Shown here piece after piece: positions 12,705-19,158 of a stretch of 19,158 nucleotides of DNA. The notes under the pieces are model-generated. The model had not been told where the DNA came from. It saw only the letters and a program-made list of their open reading frames with translations, and searched no databases. The position numbers and the translations under genes are program-made. This DNA comes from Clostridia bacterium (GTDB lineage: Bacteria; Bacillota; Clostridia; Peptostreptococcales; Anaerovoracaceae). The stretch lies in contig CAAEEA010000010.1 in assembly GCA_900754795.1 (NCBI GenBank), positions 1 through 19,158 on the forward strand, given 5' to 3'. Numbering within the stretch: the first letter of the stretch is position 1; every line of letters begins with the position of its first letter.

Positions 12705-13388
12705 TTGGGCGAGATGATACATATATTTCAAAACTATTATGAATACTTTCTTGTCGGAACCAGGACGACGATCCTGATTTCCCTCATAACCGTATTTTTC
12801 GGATTTGTGCTCGGATGCGTCATAGCGCTGATGAGATTATCAAATAATCTGATTTTAAATAAATTTGCCGGAGCATACATAAAAATCCTGCGAGGCACGC
12901 CGATGCTGGTGCAGCTGTGGATAGTTTATTACCAGCTCGACTTTATACCTTTCCCGGACATGACCGTTTGGGGAGTGGATCTTGAAAGAGCGCTGCCCTG
13001 CGCGATAGCCCTTTCCCTCAACTCATCGGCTTATGTGGCGGAGATCATCAGAGCCGGTATTGAGGCGGTAGATCCGGGGCAAAATGAAGCCGCCCGCTCC
13101 ATCGGAATGACAAAAGTTCAGAGCATGACGCATATAATCATGCCGCAGGCAATCAAAAATATACTTCCGGCCATAGGCAACGAGTTCATTACCATGATCA
13201 AAGAAACTTCCATTATACAGTATCTGGGAGTGAGCGATCTGATGTACAACAACGGCATAGTTGCCACGGCCACATACGATCCGCTGCCTTGCTACTATAT
13301 TTCCGCTATAATCTACCTGATACTCAATCTGGTGATGGGCAAGGGAGTAAATATACTGGAAAGGAGGCTGAAGCGCAGTGATAGATAA
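12705..13388 (+). CDS. Polar amino acid ABC transporter permease (HisM/GlnP type)
   Basis: This 227-aa membrane permease has the conserved polar-amino-acid N-terminus (FLVGTRTTILISLITVFFGF) and the IKILRGTPMLVQL segment. The EAA loop reads EIIRAGIEAVDPGQNEAARS-IGM and contacts the ATPase. KETSIIQYLGVSDL is also typical. The start is TTG 12705, 10 nt after GGAGGAGG; the in-frame ATG at 12714 would be 19 nt away and fits less well. It overlaps the ATPase gene by 11 nt. It works with the ATPase and the lipoprotein at the end of the operon. Confidence 0.9.
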   Translation: MGEMIHIFQNYYEYFLVGTRTTILISLITVFFGFVLGCVIALMRLSNNLILNKFAGAYIKILRGTPMLVQLWIVYYQLDFIPFPDMTVWGVDLERALPCAIALSLNSSAYVAEIIRAGIEAVDPGQNEAARSIGMTKVQSMTHIIMPQAIKNILPAIGNEFITMIKETSIIQYLGVSDLMYNNGIVATATYDPLPCYYISAIIYLILNLVMGKGVNILERRLKRSDR

Positions 13389-14130
13389 CGGCGAAGTCCT
13401 GATCGAAGTTAAAGGACTTAAAAAGAATTTCGGAAGTCTGGAAGTCCTCAAAGGCGTTGATCTGAAGATCACAAAAGGCGAAGTGGCCGCGATCATCGGC
13501 CCGTCGGGCAGCGGCAAGTCTACTTTCCTCAGATGTCTGAACAGACTGGAGGAACCGTCGGGAGGTCAGATAATCTTTGAAGGTACTGACATCTGTTCTC
13601 CGGAAGTAGATATCAACATGCACAGACAGAAGATGGGAATGGTGTTTCAGCAGTTTAACCTCTTCAACCACCTTTCCATACTGGAAAATATAACTATCGG
13701 TCCCAAAATGGTAAAGAATCTCGACGAGGCCGCGGCCAATGAACAGGCGATGAAACTTCTGGCAAGAGTAGGGCTCGAAGATAAAGCATACGAATATCCG
13801 TCGAGACTTTCCGGAGGCCAGAAACAGCGTATAGCTATCGTCAGAGCGCTGGCCATGGAACCGGATGTGATGCTCTTTGACGAGCCGACGAGCGCTCTTG
13901 ACCCTGAGATGGTCGGAGAGGTGCTGGAGGTAATGAAAGATCTGGCAGATGAGGGCAGTACGATGATAGTGGTAACTCACGAAATGGGATTCGCTCAGAA
14001 GGTCGCGGACAGAGTGATCTTCATGGACGAGGGACAGATCCTCGAAGAAGGAGAACCGGAAAAGATTTTCAACGAACCGGAGAACCCGCGTACTCAGGAC
14101 TTTCTGTCCAAGGTACTAAACTGTATATAA
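13378..14130 (+). CDS. Polar amino acid ABC transporter ATPase (GlnQ/HisP type)
   Basis: This 250-aa ATPase has Walker A GPSGSGKST at 41-49, Q-loop in MVFQQFNLF (90-91), signature LSGGQ at 144-148, Walker B VMLFDEP at 164-170 followed by TSALDPE, and switch His in VVTHEMGF. The TFLRCLNRLEEP and QQFNLFNH sequences are typical of the amino acid subfamily. Translation starts at GTG 13378, inside the permease gene, with GGAGG about 11 nt upstream. It is followed 30 nt later by the cyclodeaminase-family gene in the same operon. Confidence 0.92.
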   Translation: MIDNGEVLIEVKGLKKNFGSLEVLKGVDLKITKGEVAAIIGPSGSGKSTFLRCLNRLEEPSGGQIIFEGTDICSPEVDINMHRQKMGMVFQQFNLFNHLSILENITIGPKMVKNLDEAAANEQAMKLLARVGLEDKAYEYPSRLSGGQKQRIAIVRALAMEPDVMLFDEPTSALDPEMVGEVLEVMKDLADEGSTMIVVTHEMGFAQKVADRVIFMDEGQILEEGEPEKIFNEPENPRTQDFLSKVLNCI

Positions 14131-14160
14131 TTTTTAAATAATAATCAGGAGGAAAACAAA

Positions 14161-15201
14161 ATGATACATACTATTGACCCGAGCATTTTATTCTTGCAGG
14201 AAGAAGAAGTTATCAAGGCGGGAGCCCTTGATATGAATATGACCCTGGAGGCGGTAGAAAAGACTTATGCCATGCTGGGAAAGGGGCAGGTCGTAAACCC
14301 GCCTAAGACTCACATCGGTATGCCCATCGGCAGCGGCGACAACTGGGCTTCGTTCTTCAACTCAATGCCTTGCTATATAGGAGGAGATATAAATGTCGGC
14401 GGAACAAAATGGGCAGCCGAAGCCAAGAAGAACAGCCAGATCCCCGGAATCCCTTACGGGATCGACATCACCATACTCAGCGATCCTGAGACGGTGCTCC
14501 CGTTCTGTATCCTGGACGGTACGCTGATTACAGCGATGAGAACATCAGCCGTAGCCGGCGTATTCGCAAAACACACCGTGCCTGAAGGAGCGGACAGCGC
14601 GCTGCTCGTTGGCGCCGGAGTTATAGGACGCACCATGATAATGGCCGTATGCGAAGCGCTTCCGCAGATCAAGACTCTGTATCTGGCAGACCTTGATATG
14701 TCCAAGGCCGAAGAACTGGCCGCGGACTATAAAGGCGTATATGACGTGGATATCATCCCTGTAAGCGACTCAAAAGAGGCAGCGGCAAAGACTAAGCTCA
14801 TAATCACCGAGACCACGTCGCGCAAGCCTTTTATGGATAAGAGCTGGCTCAAACCGGGAGATACAGTGATCAACATGGGAAGCATGGAAGCTGATCTTGA
14901 AACAGTGATGAGCAGCGATATAATCGCTGTGGATTACTGGGATCAGATTATCACCTATGAGAGCAAAGCCGTAGCGCATCTTTACAAAGAAGGCAAGCTC
15001 GCCAAAGATCAGGTTCTCGACCTCAGCGAGATGGTGCTTGGAACATGGAAAGGACGTACAGATAAAGATCAGATCATCAATTGTTCTTCTCTTGGTCTTG
15101 GATGTCTGGACATAATGATAGCATATCAGATATTCCTCAAAGCACAGGAAATGGGAATAGGTACAACAGTTAAAATGTGGGATAAACCGCTTTGGGAATA
15201 G
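14161..15201 (+). CDS. Ornithine cyclodeaminase / mu-crystallin family protein
   Basis: This 346-aa protein belongs to the OCD/mu-crystallin family (PF02423). Visible are the substrate-side segment NVGGTKWAAEAKKN (about 78-91, Lys83 in the place of the conserved lysine), the RTSAVAGV motif, the Rossmann dinucleotide signature GAGVIGR at about 151-157, and a later VDYWDQ segment with aspartate. Such enzymes turn ornithine into proline plus ammonia using bound NAD, but others act as imine reductases or opine-type dehydrogenases, so the substrate is open. AGGAGG lies 8 nt before ATG 14161. It sits between the ATPase and binding-protein genes of an amino acid importer, which suggests that it acts on the imported amino acid. 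Confidence 0.87.
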   Translation: MIHTIDPSILFLQEEEVIKAGALDMNMTLEAVEKTYAMLGKGQVVNPPKTHIGMPIGSGDNWASFFNSMPCYIGGDINVGGTKWAAEAKKNSQIPGIPYGIDITILSDPETVLPFCILDGTLITAMRTSAVAGVFAKHTVPEGADSALLVGAGVIGRTMIMAVCEALPQIKTLYLADLDMSKAEELAADYKGVYDVDIIPVSDSKEAAAKTKLIITETTSRKPFMDKSWLKPGDTVINMGSMEADLETVMSSDIIAVDYWDQIITYESKAVAHLYKEGKLAKDQVLDLSEMVLGTWKGRTDKDQIINCSSLGLGCLDIMIAYQIFLKAQEMGIGTTVKMWDKPLWE

Positions 15202-15238
15202 TTTAAGGTACAGTGAAAACTGAAAGGAGAGAAATAAA

Positions 15239-16090
15239 ATGAAAAAGTTAATCGCGCTGCTCTTGGCGCTGGTAATGGTATTTGCAATGACGGCCTGCGG
15301 AAGCTCTGACGAAGGAACATCTGAAATGTCAGAAGCCGCCGCTGCCGGAGACTGGGACAACTGCGAACGCATTCAGGAGATAAAAGAGGCCGGCAAGCTG
15401 GTAATGGGTACATCCGCGGACTATCCTCCGTTTGAATTCCATACTGAGATTGACGGAGAAGATACTATCGTAGGTTTCGATATCGCCATCGCGCAGAAAT
15501 TTGCCGATGAGCTGGGGGTAGAGCTTGAAGTAGTGGATATGTCTTTTGACTCGCTGCTCATAAGCCTTGATAAGGGAGACTTTGATATCGTACTCGCTTC
15601 CCTGTCCGCGGATCCTGAGCGGGCGAAAGCTGTGGATTTCACAGATGCTTATTACGATGGCAGTCAGGTCGTACTTCTCAGAGCTGAAGACGCTGAAAAA
15701 TATACTACCACCGAAAGCTTAAACGGACATTCGGTAGCGGCGCAGAAAGGAGCGATACAGGTTCCTCTGGCCATTGACGCCGCCGGAGAGGAAAATGTAG
15801 TACAGCTTGTAAAGGTTGGAGACATGGTGACTGAGCTCCTCAATAACAAGGTTGACGCCGTATTCCTTGACAGCGTTATAGCCGCCGGATATGCCGCTAC
15901 CAACGAAGATCTTGTAATGGCGGATATCGGTATCGTATACGAAAGCGAAGGAAATGTAGTAGCCTGTCAGAAAGGCGATGCTGATCTGGTAGCCTTTATA
16001 AATTATGTTCTGTCCGGAATGAGCGATGATGAGATTGATCAGATGCTCATGGACGCACAGGCTCTTGCCGGAATTTCCGAAGAAGAATAA
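15239..16090 (+). CDS. Amino acid ABC transporter substrate-binding lipoprotein
   Basis: This 283-aa lipoprotein has lipobox M-T-A-C (Cys20), a short Ser/Glu/Ala linker, then a type 2 periplasmic-binding fold of the SBP_bac_3 family. GKLVMGTSADYPPFEFH, FDIAIAQKFADELGV, FDSLLISLDKGDFDIVLASLS and DPERAKAVDFTDAYY are all characteristic. It captures a polar amino acid for the upstream permease and ATPase. In this subfamily the aspartate of VDFTDAYY and the SADYPPF segment line the ligand pocket; they do not settle which amino acid. AAGGAG lies 9 nt upstream. It is the last gene of the operon, with an intrinsic terminator 30 nt after the stop. Confidence 0.92.
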   Translation: MKKLIALLLALVMVFAMTACGSSDEGTSEMSEAAAAGDWDNCERIQEIKEAGKLVMGTSADYPPFEFHTEIDGEDTIVGFDIAIAQKFADELGVELEVVDMSFDSLLISLDKGDFDIVLASLSADPERAKAVDFTDAYYDGSQVVLLRAEDAEKYTTTESLNGHSVAAQKGAIQVPLAIDAAGEENVVQLVKVGDMVTELLNNKVDAVFLDSVIAAGYAATNEDLVMADIGIVYESEGNVVACQKGDADLVAFINYVLSGMSDDEIDQMLMDAQALAGISEEE

Positions 16091-16119
16091 TAAAGATCAT
16101 ACATACTTTGCCATGCAGT

Positions 16120-16146
16120 CCGGAACAGTTTATCTGTTCCGGTTTT
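16120..16146 (+). terminator. Terminator of the amino acid transporter operon
   Basis: A perfect 9-bp stem CCGGAACAG (16120-16128) and CTGTTCCGG (16134-16142), a 5-nt loop, then TTTT. Confidence 0.85.
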
Positions 16147-16189
16147 GCGTTGAACCGGAAAAAAATCACATATAATTCAATTAAACAAA

Positions 16190-16218
16190 TTGAAAAAGTC
16201 TGTAAATTTATATATAAT
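16190..16218 (+). promoter_or_regulatory. mreB promoter
   Basis: TTGAAA (16190-16195), 17 nt and TATAAT (16213-16218). This leaves a leader of about 60 nt before the start codon. Confidence 0.7.
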
Positions 16219-16283
16219 GTTTTGAGAAGTGTAAATAATAATATACGCGAAGTTTACATATTAAAAATAAGAAAAGGAGACAG

Positions 16284-17309
16284 ATGATGGCATTTGCAAG
16301 TGAAGTGGGTATAGATCTGGGTACGGCCAACGTGCTCGTGTATATAAAAGGAAAGGGAATCGTCCTCAATGAACCTTCCGTTGTCGCTATAAACAACGAT
16401 ACGGACGAGATCCTGGCGGTCGGCGAAGAAGCCAGACAGATGCTGGGAAGGACCCCGTCCAACATAGTGGCGATAAGACCTTTAAAAGACGGAGTAGTTT
16501 CGGACTATGACATTACAGAGCGTATGCTCAAATATTTTATCAGAAAAACCTGCGGCAGCGGCCGTTTCTTTAAACCGAGAATTATGGTATGCGTTCCCAG
16601 CGGAGTCACCGAAGTTGAAAAGAGAGCCGTACGCGAGGCGGCCGAGCAGGCCGGCGGCAAAGATGTTTTCCTGATGGAAGAGCCTGTGGCGGCGGCCATA
16701 GGCGCCGGTATAGATATAAGCAGACCTGACGGTGTCATGGTCATAGACATAGGAGGAGGAACCACTGATATCGCAGTGATTTCTCTGGGAGGCATTGTCG
16801 CCAGCTCATCGGTTAAGATGGCCGGAGACAAATTTGATGAAGCCATAGTCAAATATATGCGTAAAGAGCATAAACTCTACATCGGAGAGCGCACGGCAGA
16901 GGAACTGAAGATGACTATCGGCACCGCTTTCCCGAGAGAAGAAGTAGTGTCAAGGGAGTGCAGAGGAAGAGACCTTGTAACCGGACTTCCAAAGAGCGTT
17001 GAGGTGACCTCCGAAGAGATCATGGACGCCCTCGACGAGCCGCTTCACGAGATATGCGAAGCCGTTCACAATGTTCTCGAACGGACTCCGCCGGAGCTGG
17101 CGGCTGATATAAGCAATTCGGGCATAGTGGTTACAGGAGGAGGAGCGCTGCTCTACGGCATAGATAAAAAAATAGAAGACAGAACAGGAATAAAGGTCAT
17201 CATAGCAGATGATCCGAAGTCATGTGTAGCCGTGGGTACGGGCAAAGCCCTCAATGAGCTTGACAGTCTCAAAAACACTTATCTCAACAAAAGAAGCCCT
17301 TATCTTTAG
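16284..17309 (+). CDS. mreB: Rod shape-determining actin homologue MreB/Mbl
   Basis: This 341-aa bacterial actin polymerises under the membrane and guides the elongasome for lateral wall synthesis. ATP-binding elements are visible: phosphate 1 in GIDLGTANVLVYIKGKG (9-25), phosphate 2 in VIDIGGGTTDIAVISLGG (about 153-170), and the adenosine motif in GIVVTGGGALLYGI (about 277-290). MEEPVAAAIGAGI is typical of MreB. Length is standard. Two ATGs (16284, 16287) are possible; the second is 7 nt from AAGGAG and the first only 4. There is no mreC/mreD downstream, so it may be a stand-alone Mbl-type paralogue. It has its own promoter and terminator. Confidence 0.93.
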   Translation: MMAFASEVGIDLGTANVLVYIKGKGIVLNEPSVVAINNDTDEILAVGEEARQMLGRTPSNIVAIRPLKDGVVSDYDITERMLKYFIRKTCGSGRFFKPRIMVCVPSGVTEVEKRAVREAAEQAGGKDVFLMEEPVAAAIGAGIDISRPDGVMVIDIGGGTTDIAVISLGGIVASSSVKMAGDKFDEAIVKYMRKEHKLYIGERTAEELKMTIGTAFPREEVVSRECRGRDLVTGLPKSVEVTSEEIMDALDEPLHEICEAVHNVLERTPPELAADISNSGIVVTGGGALLYGIDKKIEDRTGIKVIIADDPKSCVAVGTGKALNELDSLKNTYLNKRSPYL

Positions 17310-17317
17310 AAATTGCA

Positions 17318-17344
17318 ATGGCGTCCCGCAAAGGACGCCATTTT
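17318..17344 (+). terminator. mreB terminator
   Basis: A perfect 9-bp stem ATGGCGTCC (17318-17326) and GGACGCCAT (17333-17341) with loop CGCAAA is followed by TTT, giving a short T-run of four. The methyltransferase ribosome site begins right after, so some read-through is likely to feed that gene. Confidence 0.65.
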
Positions 17345-17356
17345 AAGGTGATACAT

Positions 17357-18532
17357 ATGAAACTTGAACTTATAGCGGCGACTACATTTGGACTTGAAGC
17401 GCCGGTAAAAAGAGAGATAGAAGCTCTCGGATACAGGATAATAAGGTCAGAAGACGGCAAGATAACTTTTTCCGGAGATGAGAGAGCCATAGTCAGAGCC
17501 AACCTGTGGCTGCGATGCGCCGACAGGGTACAGATAAAAATGGGGGAGTTCAAAGCCTTTGAATTTGAAGATCTGTTCCAGCAGATAAAAGGGATACCAT
17601 GGGAAGAGTGGATTCCGCCTGACGGAAAATTTATCGTCAACGGCTCCTCCGTTAAATCCAGGCTTTTCAGCGTTCCGGCATGTCAGTCCGTAGCGGAAAA
17701 AGCCGTTATAGAAAGACTGCGGGACATTTATTCCATAGAAAGATTTGAAAAGAGCGGAGCTCTTTATGATATCAAAGTGTCGCTCCTGAAAGACCGGGTT
17801 ACGGTAACTCTCGATACTACAGGCCCCAGCCTGCACAAAAGAGGATACCGCCAGCATTCCGTTGCCGCGCCGATAAAAGAAACGATGGCGGCGGCTATGA
17901 TCCGGCTGTCTTTCTGGCGGCCGGAAAGGCTTCTGGTAGACCCGTGCTGCGGCAGCGGGACTATTCCCATCGAGGCAGCCTTGATCGGACGCAATATTGC
18001 TCCGGGGCTTGGCAGAAAGTTTGCCGCGGAGGAATGGGAAGCCGTGCCGGGAGAATTGTGGAAAGAAGAAAGACAAAAAGCCTTTGGAGCTGTGGACTGG
18101 GAACGGCCGCTGAAGATATACGCCTACGATACAGACCCGCGGGCGATCGAGGCCGCGAAAGAGAACGCGGCTGAGGCGGGGGTAGCCGATGATATCATCT
18201 TTGAACGAAGAGACAGCTCGCTCATAGGCAGAGAGTTTGTACCCGGTAAAAAAGATACAGAAGAGAGCGCGGATTCCGTGCAGGGAGGGATAATCATAAC
18301 TAATCCTCCGTACGGGGAACGTATCGGAGACAGAGATTCCATAGATAAGCTTTACAGAGGACTGGCGGATTTTTTAAAAAACGAACCCACATGGTCATGT
18401 TTTGCCATTACTCCCGATAAGACCATCGAGAACAGAGTGTTCGGACGGCCGGCGGACAGGCGCCGCAAGCTTTTTAACGGACGCATGGAAGTCTGTTATT
18501 ATCAGTATCACGGGATAAAGCCCGAAAGGTGA
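17357..18532 (+). CDS. THUMP-domain RNA methyltransferase, RlmL/YpsC type
   Basis: This 391-aa SAM-dependent methyltransferase resembles the N-terminal half of E. coli RlmL (23S rRNA guanine-N2) and B. subtilis YpsC. The N-terminus (MKLELIAATTFGLEAPVKREI) leads into a ferredoxin-like plus THUMP RNA-binding region (to about residue 160). Next come GYRQHSVAAPIKETMAAAMI, the SAM motif DPCCGSGTIPIEAA at 195-208, and the catalytic NPPYGER at 316-322, whose N-P-P-Y marks base N-methylation. I start at ATG 17357 (AAGGTG 6 nt upstream); the in-frame ATG at 17318 is the left arm of the mreB terminator. No obvious separate promoter is seen. The C-terminal end faces the AI-2E-family gene. Confidence 0.88.
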   Translation: MKLELIAATTFGLEAPVKREIEALGYRIIRSEDGKITFSGDERAIVRANLWLRCADRVQIKMGEFKAFEFEDLFQQIKGIPWEEWIPPDGKFIVNGSSVKSRLFSVPACQSVAEKAVIERLRDIYSIERFEKSGALYDIKVSLLKDRVTVTLDTTGPSLHKRGYRQHSVAAPIKETMAAAMIRLSFWRPERLLVDPCCGSGTIPIEAALIGRNIAPGLGRKFAAEEWEAVPGELWKEERQKAFGAVDWERPLKIYAYDTDPRAIEAAKENAAEAGVADDIIFERRDSSLIGREFVPGKKDTEESADSVQGGIIITNPPYGERIGDRDSIDKLYRGLADFLKNEPTWSCFAITPDKTIENRVFGRPADRRRKLFNGRMEVCYYQYHGIKPER

Positions 18533-18535
18533 TTT

Positions 18536-19158
18536 TCACCTGCTGTAGGCCCATTTTCTTATAATAACCTGAGCTATACCGGCTGTCGGGACCGCAAGGA
18601 GCATTCCGGCAATGCCGCCGAAGTACCCGAACAGACTGACTGAAAGAAGGACAAAGAGGGGATGAAGACCTATGGATGAGCCTACGACTTTAGGATATAT
18701 GAAGTTGCTGTCAAGCTGCTGAACTCCGATCAGAGCAAGAACAGCCAGTACGGCCTGGGGCAGACCGCCTGAGGCAAAAGCCGCAGCGAAAGCCGGTATC
18801 ATTCCGAAAAAAGGACCGAAATAAGGTATGACATTGAGAAGACCTCCGATGATACCTATCATGACGGCAAATCTGACCCGGAGCACAGACAGGACGGCCG
18901 AAGAAAGCAGAGCGACTATCATGCTGTCTATGAGGGCTCCTTTGATAAAGGTGGTAAGCACGCTGTTTATTTCCGACAGTACTTCGCTGACAATACCGTG
19001 AGCGCGCTGGCTGAGAAAAATGGAAAGAAGTTTATGCCACAGGCTCAGGAAATATTCCTTGTCTTTGAGCAGGTATATGCTGGCCACAAGGCCCACGAAA
19101 AAGTTGACGATGCCGCCGATAAAAGATGAGATGCTGCTTACCAGCTTTTCTAATGAAA
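18536..19158 (-). CDS. AI-2E-family membrane permease (YtvI-like), 5' end outside window
   Basis: The open frame runs from the stop at 18538-18536 to the right edge, so the N-terminal part is missing. At least 207 codons are visible. The protein has several hydrophobic segments and signatures of the AI-2E/PF01594 transporter family: FIKGALIDSMIVALL, GIIGGLLNVIPYFGPFFGMIP, DSNFIYPKVVGSSIGLHP and GGIAGMLLAVPTAGI. A GTG at 19096 is in frame but is not the start, because family-like sequence (SSFIGGIVNFFVGLV) continues upstream of it. Members export small molecules or ions (for example AI-2, sodium/proton); which one is unknown here. Convergent with the methyltransferase gene, 3 nt apart. Confidence 0.88.
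   Translation of the reverse strand, partial: SLEKLVSSISSFIGGIVNFFVGLVASIYLLKDKEYFLSLWHKLLSIFLSQRAHGIVSEVLSEINSVLTTFIKGALIDSMIVALLSSAVLSVLRVRFAVMIGIIGGLLNVIPYFGPFFGMIPAFAAAFASGGLPQAVLAVLALIGVQQLDSNFIYPKVVGSSIGLHPLFVLLSVSLFGYFGGIAGMLLAVPTAGIAQVIIRKWAYSR

Noticed and set aside
1..19158. CRISPR arrays, tRNA or rRNA genes
   Set aside because: No regularly spaced repeat-spacer series, no cloverleaf with CCA-type ends and no rRNA-like sequence was seen on either strand.

Overview
The window looks like chromosome of an anaerobic, amino-acid-using Gram-positive bacterium (Bacillota, clostridial side). The reasons are strong AGGAGG-type ribosome sites, lipoproteins with short Gram-positive signal peptides, a T-box riboswitch, a DUF1836 gene, a DUF975/CmpB membrane protein and an MreB actin. 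The core genes have moderate GC. The first ~2.9 kb is clearly richer in AT and looks acquired. Family XIII/Anaerovoracaceae-like clostridia would fit, but that is inference.

Layout. (1) 1-2934 is an accessory island framed by two identical 47-bp repeats, each a small dyad followed by an intrinsic terminator. Inside are a 53-aa ORF carrying the C-terminal tail of an ISL3-type transposase, a membrane-anchored XRE regulator, a ParB N-terminal scrap, an AbiEi/AbiEii type IV toxin-antitoxin pair with its promoter and a likely operator, and a potential pseudoknot-forming RNA segment. (2) 3065-4008 is a decayed LuxR-type regulator with a nonsense codon, a 1-nt frameshift and probably an internal deletion. 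(3) 4146-6768 holds a LysE/RhtB exporter and a DUF975-CmpB membrane protein, each with its own promoter. (4) 6784-9845 is a promoter, a tryptophan-type T-box (specifier TGG) and the trpXYZ ABC importer genes. (5) 9850-12510 holds a DUF1836 gene diverging from a long-chain acyl-CoA ligase gene, then a 44-aa small ORF convergent with the ligase across a strong hairpin. (6) 12705-16090 is one operon: polar amino acid ABC permease, ATPase, ornithine-cyclodeaminase-family enzyme and lipoprotein substrate-binding protein, closed by a terminator. (7) 16284-19158 holds mreB, a THUMP-containing RNA methyltransferase of the RlmL/YpsC type, and the 3' part of an AI-2E-family permease on the opposite strand, running off the window.

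Functionally the core is dominated by amino acid traffic: Trp uptake under tRNA-Trp control, an exporter, and a second uptake system coupled to an enzyme that may convert the imported amino acid (for example ornithine to proline). I see no CRISPR array, tRNA, rRNA or intact transposon. The parts most worth checking are the repeat-framed abiE island with its structured RNA segment, the 44-aa ORF with its upstream inverted repeat, and the enzyme-in-transporter operon.
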